NCBI RefSeq assembly: GCF_037042905.1
Contig: NC_087257.1
Span: forward strand, 13,490,001 to 13,554,000
Direction of reading: 5' to 3'
Origin: Lytechinus pictus
Taxonomy: Eukaryota; Echinodermata; Echinoidea; Temnopleuroida; Toxopneustidae
DNA length: 64,000 nucleotides
Below, piece after piece: positions 57,393 through 64,000 of the stretch. The first letter of the stretch is position 1. Each line of letters starts with the position of its first letter. A model generated the notes under the pieces. It searched no databases, was not told the DNA's origin, and saw nothing but the letters and a program-made list of their open reading frames with translations. The position numbers and the translations under genes are program-made.

Positions 57393-59182
57393 TAGAATAC
57401 TGTAATACGTTTTTATTCATTTGCTTTGTTATATATCTGTATATTGTACTTCATGAATTTTTGTAAATTGGCCCTTTCAGCTTGTGCTGCTGGTCAATTT
57501 TTATGTGCATATATACCAATAAATAAAATAAGTAACATTTATGAATTTTTGATAAAACACTTATTTGCATTGGATTTGAACATGAATTAATGTGTTTTTT
57601 TTGTTGTTGCAATTTTGGGTCTGCAGGCACTTACGAAATGTTGCGTGATTTCAGACCGCGTACCCGGGGGTCACAAATATCATGTCAAAAGTTGCGCAAG
57701 ACTTGAAAGTTAAAAAAAAAAATAATCAGGGAGCAGGCGGTCCAAAAAAATGCGCTGCGGATTCACAGCGAAAAATGTCGGAAGGGGGGCTGATTCAGCC
57801 CTCCTCCCCGGTCTTTTAGGGTTAAAATGTATTTTATTTTTATAACCTCGCAGGTCAGACCCTAATCACTTTAAAAAATGTACAGGACTACCTTTTTCAG
57901 TATTTTTAGTGTTTTGACAGCCTAGATACATATAACGTGCCGTATCTTGTAACTATACCCCTTTTACGCCTTATCTTACTCGCACGATATCTACTTGCCA
58001 AGGGAAGTGGCCCTTCTGGGAAGGTCCCCCCCCCAAAAAAAAAAAAAAAAAAAAATTCACCGGGAGGAATTTAAAAAATCACATAACATATACGTCTTGG
58101 TAATTCAATTAACCACTCTGAATAAATATTAAAGAAAATTATAGTGATAATGAAGGCAAATTCGTCATTTTTTTTAAGTCTCAAGCCTTTGACTAATTCG
58201 ATTTATTTCATCCGAAAGAATTTCAGATTTTCAACACGAGGCATGATCAGAGGGCTTTTCAAATGTGCTTTTTACCAAGCGAAACAACTTTCACATCAAA
58301 TTTCAAGGTTGAATGAGCAAATTTTTGAGAGGGCAAGATAGGGCGGATTGAGCAAGAGTTCTAAAACGATGCGATCCAGCGAAGCGAGCTAGCAAAAATT
58401 GTGACCTTTTTAATACAATCAAATTTTTAGATATTCAGAGTTTGACATGATAATTTTCAGAACATTATGTAATACTTCTTTCTTTCTCCTTCATCTTCTT
58501 ATACCTTTTCTCCTTTTCTTAGTCGTGAAACATTGAGGGAGATGAGGGATTGGGATTTAATGAAATTTTCAGCATTATGCTTGTTTGATTTTTACTATTG
58601 ATTCAAATCAACATTTTTCTAGGATGAACTTCAGCTTTCATGGGGAGTAGATTATTATTTGCTGATCCAAGACTTTGTGAAAAACATAAGTAATACCTGT
58701 AACACTATCATAGAGATATATATATATATTTCTTTATGAACACCATCAAATATTTATCATTTTTAGAGCGTTTCTCTTAGTGAGATCTTCTGAAGCCATG
58801 TGCAAAGTGTCATGAAAAAAATACGGCAGAATTATAATAAATCGTCCGTGAATCCGCCCCCTAAAATTGAATGCCTTGAACGATATAATTTGACAGTAAT
58901 GTCTATTACACTTTGGATAAAATTCTGAACAAAAATGACTGTTTTATTTATTCACGGATGAATGAGCATGCATTCATATAGAAAAATTAACATGTTGAAA
59001 GACACCGGACTTATTTTGAAGGGTACTATCGAAATTCCGTTCTCATCCATCATTTCATCCCCTCACACATACGTAACGGATACGTTTCATTTCTTCTTCT
59101 TCTTCTTCTATCGCTTCATTTTCTTCTTCTTCTTGGAAATCTGTTTTAATGTTGACCCCTGTCTGTCAGTGAAGATAACAAG
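57393..59182. other. Repeat-fragment stretch without a gene
   Basis: About 57640-57830 is a CCCGGGGGTC/TTTTAGGGTTAAA fragment resembling the palindrome spacer repeat. An A tract follows near 58030. CAGCGAAGCGAGCTAGC is at 58377. A remnant of the TTAA family is at 58560-58640. No exon was recognised. Confidence 0.4.
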
Positions 59183-59795
59183 TTAAAGGTCAAGTCCACC
59201 TCAGAAAAATGTTGATTTGTATCAATAGAGAAAAATCAGACAAGCACAATGCTGAAAATTTCATCAAAATCGGATGTAAAATAAGAAAGTTATGACATTT
59301 CAAAGTTTCGCTTATTTTTAACAAAATAGTTATATGAACGAGCCAGTTACATCCAAATGAGAGAGTCGATGATGTCACTCACTCACTATTTCTTTTGTTT
59401 TTTATTGTTTTAATTATACAATATTTCAATTTTTACGAATTTGATGATTAGGACCTCCTTGCCTGAAGCACAAAATGTTAAAATAATGGAATTCCACGTG
59501 TTCAGGGAGGAATGAAACTTAATTTCACATGACAATGACGAGAAAATAAAAATATTTCATATTTCATATAATAAAATACAAAAGAAATAGTGAGTGAGTG
59601 ATGTCATCAGTTCCCTCATTTGCATACCGACCGAGATGTGCATATAACTGTTTTGTGAAATGAAGCGAAACTTTATTAAATGTCATAACTTTCTTATTTT
59701 ACATCCGATTTTGATGAAATTTTCAGTGTTATGTTTGTTGAATTTTTCTCTTTTTATTCAAATCAAGTTTTTGTTGGGGTGGACTTGTCCTTTAA
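59183..59795. mobile_element. Full-length TTAA foldback MITE (AAGGTCAAGTCCACC family)
   Basis: TTAA lies at 59183-59186 and 59792-59795. The ends AAGGTCAAGTCCACCTC and GGGGTGGACTTGTCCTT are inverted. Best-preserved complete copy of the family in the window. Confidence 0.85.
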
Positions 59796-59970
59796 TGGAT
59801 GGGAAATAAATGGCACCGTTTCTCTTAGTGCGAGAGCGCCATCACCCGTCATGTTTCATTTTCATATAAGAACAATTGCTGCCGGCGATGATGTTGATTG
59901 ATTATCAATAGATTGATTTTTGATGTATTATTTATTTCAATTTCCTTTTACCATGCAGGGTAGCCATTGA

Positions 59971-60275
59971 CAGTGGCGGATCCAGTTAGGGGCACAGCCA
60001 ACCCGTGCCCCCCTTTCAGAGGCATACAAAATATATTTTTAGGGGAATATGTCGTGCAAGTGAGGACTTTTTACGGGACTTTTTATTCTTGTTTGTCATT
60101 TTTTTCCAAGAACAAAATGCACTCCATTTTGTAATGATAACCCTTTCTTCCTTTTTTTTTGCCTGTCAAATAAAGTGAAGAACTTTTTTTTTTTTTTTTT
60201 TTTTTTTTGGGGGGGGGTCATTTTTTCTGCATGTACAAAATACCCCCTCCTTGGAAAATCCTGGATCCGCCCCTG
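59971..60275. mobile_element. Short CAGTGGCGGATCC-ended element
   Basis: It starts CAGTGGCGGATCCAG and ends CTGGATCCGCCCCTG, with a long T tract and G tract inside (about 60186-60217). No clear target duplication. Confidence 0.6.
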
Positions 60276-60619
60276 CCTCTTCAGTTACGTAAACTGATTT
60301 ACAAGAGTTCCCTGGGAAAGATAAAAGACATACAAAAATATAAAATAGTCAAACACAAATCAAATCCGGGGGGGGGGGGCACTTACACTGACTGTTTTTT
60401 CTGTTTTGTTTTTTTTACGAAGTAAGAATGCCCTTCTGTAAAATTGTACTTGATTTGTATTACTTTATATTACTTTGTATTATGTTTTTTGAATGGAAAT
60501 GAAATAAAATAATTGAATTGAATTGAGTGGATACCATGCGCGACCAAAAAATACGTAAAAAGGATGTCTTTTTCAAGATAGGGCACGTTACGTACACGTT
60601 ACGTACGTAACGTAATAAG

Positions 60620-61856
60620 CAGTGGCGTAGCTAGGATTTTTTTCCTGGGGGGGCACTGGGGGGTCCTTGCTTTTTCAGGGGGGCACCATTTTTTCCGTTG
60701 TGTGTGTATGTGTCACAAGGGCGGATCCGACTTTCGCCAATAGGGGACGGGGCCCGAAATTATCTTTACCTATATTTCCCCCGATCAGTCACTTCTTAGT
60801 TTTATTCTTATCGAACAACATAAACATGAAATAATCTTATAAAACGTGCGAGCGCGAAGCGCGAGCGATTTTTTTTGTGTTACTTTCATGTATTTTGTCC
60901 TGAAAATGTAATATTCTGTGCAATGTTATGTGTGATCCTGAACAAGATTCGTATGTAACTAGATGGTTACTGCGAAGGCCAAGCGCGAGCAGAAATTTGT
61001 ATTAACTGTTCTAGCATTATCGAAAAGGGACCTGTTAAGGACTGCTTACAGTTACCCACGAAGACGGTATATATTTCAATAATGCGAGCGCGAAGCGCGA
61101 GCAATTTTTTTTTTACATTCCGACCTAAAAAATGGTCATTCTAAGCACTTTTTGTATTAATAAATGGGATAGGTATGTAACTAAACAATTGATGCCAGCG
61201 CGAGCGCGAGAGGAAGAAAATTGAGATTTTAGACCTAAAAGCGGGACACTCTATTCATATTTTGTAAATCATAAATAGGATATAGTTAATTGGGTATCAT
61301 TAATAATGCGATCGTGAAGCGTGAGCAGACAATTATTGATATTCTGATGTGAAACTGGATAATTTAAGTACATTTGATATAAAGAACATGCAGGCTATCG
61401 CGCATGTTTTAGATTTAGACCTAGAATCTGGGCAGTCTGAATACATTTGTTTAATGGAACATTATGAAATACACGTAGACAATAGGAACTTGGCAAATCA
61501 AACAATTTGACCACGCAGCGTGAGCTTAAAAATGCTGATATGTAGACTATAGATATGAATTTCATCGAACAGGCAATTACGGCGCGAAGCGCAAGCAAAA
61601 GTTTTATATAGTAACATGAAAGATTTGTTTTTTTTTTGCAAGTCTTCCCTTCACTTTATTTCATTCACTCGTCTTCCTCCTCTTCTTTTTTTCTTCTGTC
61701 TTTCTTCTTCTTTTCCTTTTTTTTCTTCGTTCTCCTTTTTTTTTGCTCTGCCAATTTTTTTCAGGGGGGCACCTGGGGGGCACACCAAATCTCAGGGGGG
61801 GGGGGGGGGCACGTGCCCCCCCCCCAGGCCCCCCCCCCCCCGTAGCTACGCCACTG
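60620..61856. mobile_element. hAT-like element with GTAATAAG duplication and nested sequence
   Basis: The ends CAGTGGCGTAGCTA and TAGCTACGCCACTG are perfect inverted repeats. The 8-bp direct repeats GTAATAAG lie at 60612-60619 and 61857-61864. Nested inside, reversed and lacking its other end, is a CAGG..GGATCC-family piece (60717 to about 61600) with GAGCGCGAAGCGCGAGC motifs. No transposase is encoded. Confidence 0.85.
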
Positions 61857-62040
61857 GTAATAAGGGTGTCAAAAACACTAAAATAATGAAAAAAGTGTAT
61901 CTATTTCGTTGGGAAAGATATACGTTGTTTAGGGTCAAATTTGCGGGGGTATAAAAATTAAGACTAAAAGATTTATAAAGGATGTACTTTTTGCCCCATT
62001 ACTACGTGTTTAGAGTACGATTTGCGCGAGGTGGTGCCGT

Positions 62041-62335
62041 AATAAACCCAATGTATAGGTCGGCCAGTGATCACCTTCGCCTCACATATTCATTAACTCG
62101 TACATTAGCTGGTGACAGAACTTTTACGGCGTCGGCTTCAAAATCCTGGAACGACCTGCCACTAATGATTAGACAGTCTCCAACATAAGCAATTTTCAAA
62201 AAGTCATTAAAAACTCATCTCTTTCGTACTTTGTAGTTTTTAAAATATTACATGTAATTAATTCATTGTAAGCGCTTTGGGCCTATTGGGAAAAGCGCAG
62301 TACAAATAATAAGTAATAATAATAATAATAATAGG
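62041..62335 (+). mobile_element. 3' tail of a non-LTR retrotransposon (LINE)
   Basis: An open frame reads RSASDHLRLTYSLTRT then LAGDRTFTASASKSWNDLP, the GDR..F....A..WN.LP..IR pattern found at the C-terminus of many LINE ORF2 proteins. It is followed by AAGCGCTTTGGGCCTATTGG, AAGCGCAGTACAAAT and a short AATAATAAT tail. It is 5'-truncated with no reverse transcriptase remaining. Confidence 0.75.
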
Positions 62336-62743
62336 TAAAGGTAAAACCGACGACCGACGTCCGTGATATAACAATTAAAATATCACTGTACTAGTTTAGG
62401 GGTTCAGGGAATATTTGCCAAGGATACTGTTTTGTTTCCAATACTTGTTAAGGGTAGGGTTTCACACGCCAATACTTGTTAAGGGGTGCATTTTCAGAAC
62501 ATGGAAAATACTTGTTTAGGGTGCTTTTGAGACCCCATGGTCACGCATGGTATCCACTCGTCAATGGAAGTGCCCCCCCCCCCTGAATCAAATTAAGGAT
62601 AAAATATGACAATTCAAAATATACTGCTTGTATACTGATAGTTGAGTCAATGAGTCCCCTCACCCCGTATCACCTGATTGAATCCGGGTGCTTTCATTGA
62701 AAAAAATCACCAACTATGACTTGAAAGAGGATACGTTCGTTTA

Positions 62744-62832
62744 AAAACATGAAGATGATGATGGTGATGATGATAATGAAGATGATGATGATAAGGGTGA
62801 TGATGATGAGGATGAGGAGGAAGAGGGTGAAA
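62744..62832. repeat. GATGAT simple repeat
   Basis: Degenerate GAT/GAG trinucleotide tract. The His-rich frames on the minus strand are artefacts. Confidence 0.75.
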
Positions 62833-63715
62833 AATGATCGATGAAAATGAAGAATCAAACAAAATGACAAAAAACATAAACACGTACACAAACACGAAAG
62901 TTGGGGGGGGGGGGGGTATCCAACACAAATAATCCTCGAAAATCAAATCTATAATGGAAACACGATTATCGTCATACTGGGCCCGGTCGCGTTATTTGCA
63001 TATTTTCCATATAGGTAGCATTCTGGAATTCTGGTAAGTGCACGTAGGCCCTAGTGTAGTTTTGTAGTGAACCCCTTGCGAATCAGCACACCCTCCCCCA
63101 AATCGTTCCCAGGGCCCTGCGGATAATTGCCCCAAAGTGCCTCCTTTTTGCCATGGGTTGCGATTTGAAACTATTTGAAGCGGTTTGAAGTAAATCATGA
63201 ATTTATATTAAGATCAATTTAACTTTTGTAAACTTCACATTATAAAACAACACATGATTAAACTCGGTTAGTCCAGGGGCGGCAGAGCGAAGTTGAAAGT
63301 GGGGGGGGGGGGGCATAGTGAAAAAAGGCACCTTTTCTTTAAAAAAGGACACTCTTAAAACAGATAAAAAATGACTTTATCTACAGTGGTGTAATGAGCC
63401 AAAAAAATTGAGAGGGCTAGATATGTCGTATCAAGTAAAATTTATAAGAAGCTGTGAGTGAGCGAAGCGAGCAAGCAAAAATTTCAACAATTTTATAACG
63501 AAAATCCAATTTTGTTATAGATTTTGACATGATATTCAGAAAATAATATATTTCACTTTTCTCTTTTTTTTTTCATGCTTGTGTTTTTTTTTCTTGGGGG
63601 GGGGGGGGGGGAGCAAGAGCCCCCCATCTGTACGCAACTGCTTATCTACCCCTCTCACATGACTCATGAAACTTAAGGCGCGTAGGATTATTCTTCTATC
63701 TAAGTTTTTTCCTTC

Positions 63716-64000
63716 TTAAAGGACAAGTCCACCCCAACAAAAACTTGATTCGAATAAAAAGAGAAAAATTCAACAAGCATAACACTGAAAATTTCATCAA
63801 AATCGGATGTAAAATAAGAAAGTTATGACATTTTAAAGTTTCGCTTCATTTCACAAAAGAGTTATTTGCACATCCCGGTCGGTATGCAAATGAGGGAACT
63901 GATGACATCACTCACTCACTATTTCTTTTGTATTTTATTATATGAATTATGAAATATTTTGATTTTCTCGTCATTGTCATGTGAAATGAAGTTTCATTCC
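63716..64000. mobile_element. TTAA foldback MITE cut by the window end
   Basis: TTAA at 63716-63719 is followed by AGGACAAGTCCACCCCAAC. It matches the left half of 3216-3826 and runs off the end of the window. Confidence 0.8.

Overview
The window looks like deuterostome, probably echinoderm (sea-urchin-like), nuclear DNA. It is AT-rich and intron-rich, and it is packed with short non-autonomous transposons, G/C homopolymer tracts and AGATCTAG/AGGCCTA-rich stretches. The echinoid assignment is inference from the repeat style and the gene types. No species is claimed.

Three protein-coding genes can be assembled from exon to exon with consistent splice phases. (1) Positions 492-10038, plus strand: a complete 8-exon, 378-residue secreted subtilisin-like protease of the proteinase K type. 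It has a signal peptide, an I9 propeptide and an intact Asp/His/Asn/Ser catalytic set. (2) Positions 16213-26630, plus strand: a complete 4-exon, 399-residue secreted fibrinogen-related (FReD) protein with an N-terminal Cys-cluster and helical stalk. (3) Positions 35321 down to 30911, minus strand: a 5' portion of a modular secreted protein made of a signal-peptide exon, an unfamiliar Cys-rich exon and an EGF exon, all joined in phase 1. It converges on the FReD gene and its 3' end was not found. All three products enter the secretory pathway. Nothing else in the sequence links them functionally.

The rest is mostly mobile DNA: TTAA-flanked foldback elements, TA-flanked mariner-like elements, hAT-like elements with 8-bp duplications, CAGG-ended elements with 5-bp duplications, a tRNA-derived SINE, a LINE 3' tail, and several nested insertions.

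The most unusual structure is an 11.1-kb imperfect palindrome (38685-49784) with a 203-bp spacer at 44494-44696. The arms carry different later insertions and deletions. Its centre and outer ends are the best conserved parts. A matching set of three splice junctions runs outward from the centre in both arms, while the reading frame across them is not conserved. Beyond it (50-64 kb) lie a duplicated exon-like segment, another promoter/first-exon-like segment with the same architecture, and more transposons. I see no rRNA, functional tRNA or CRISPR array.
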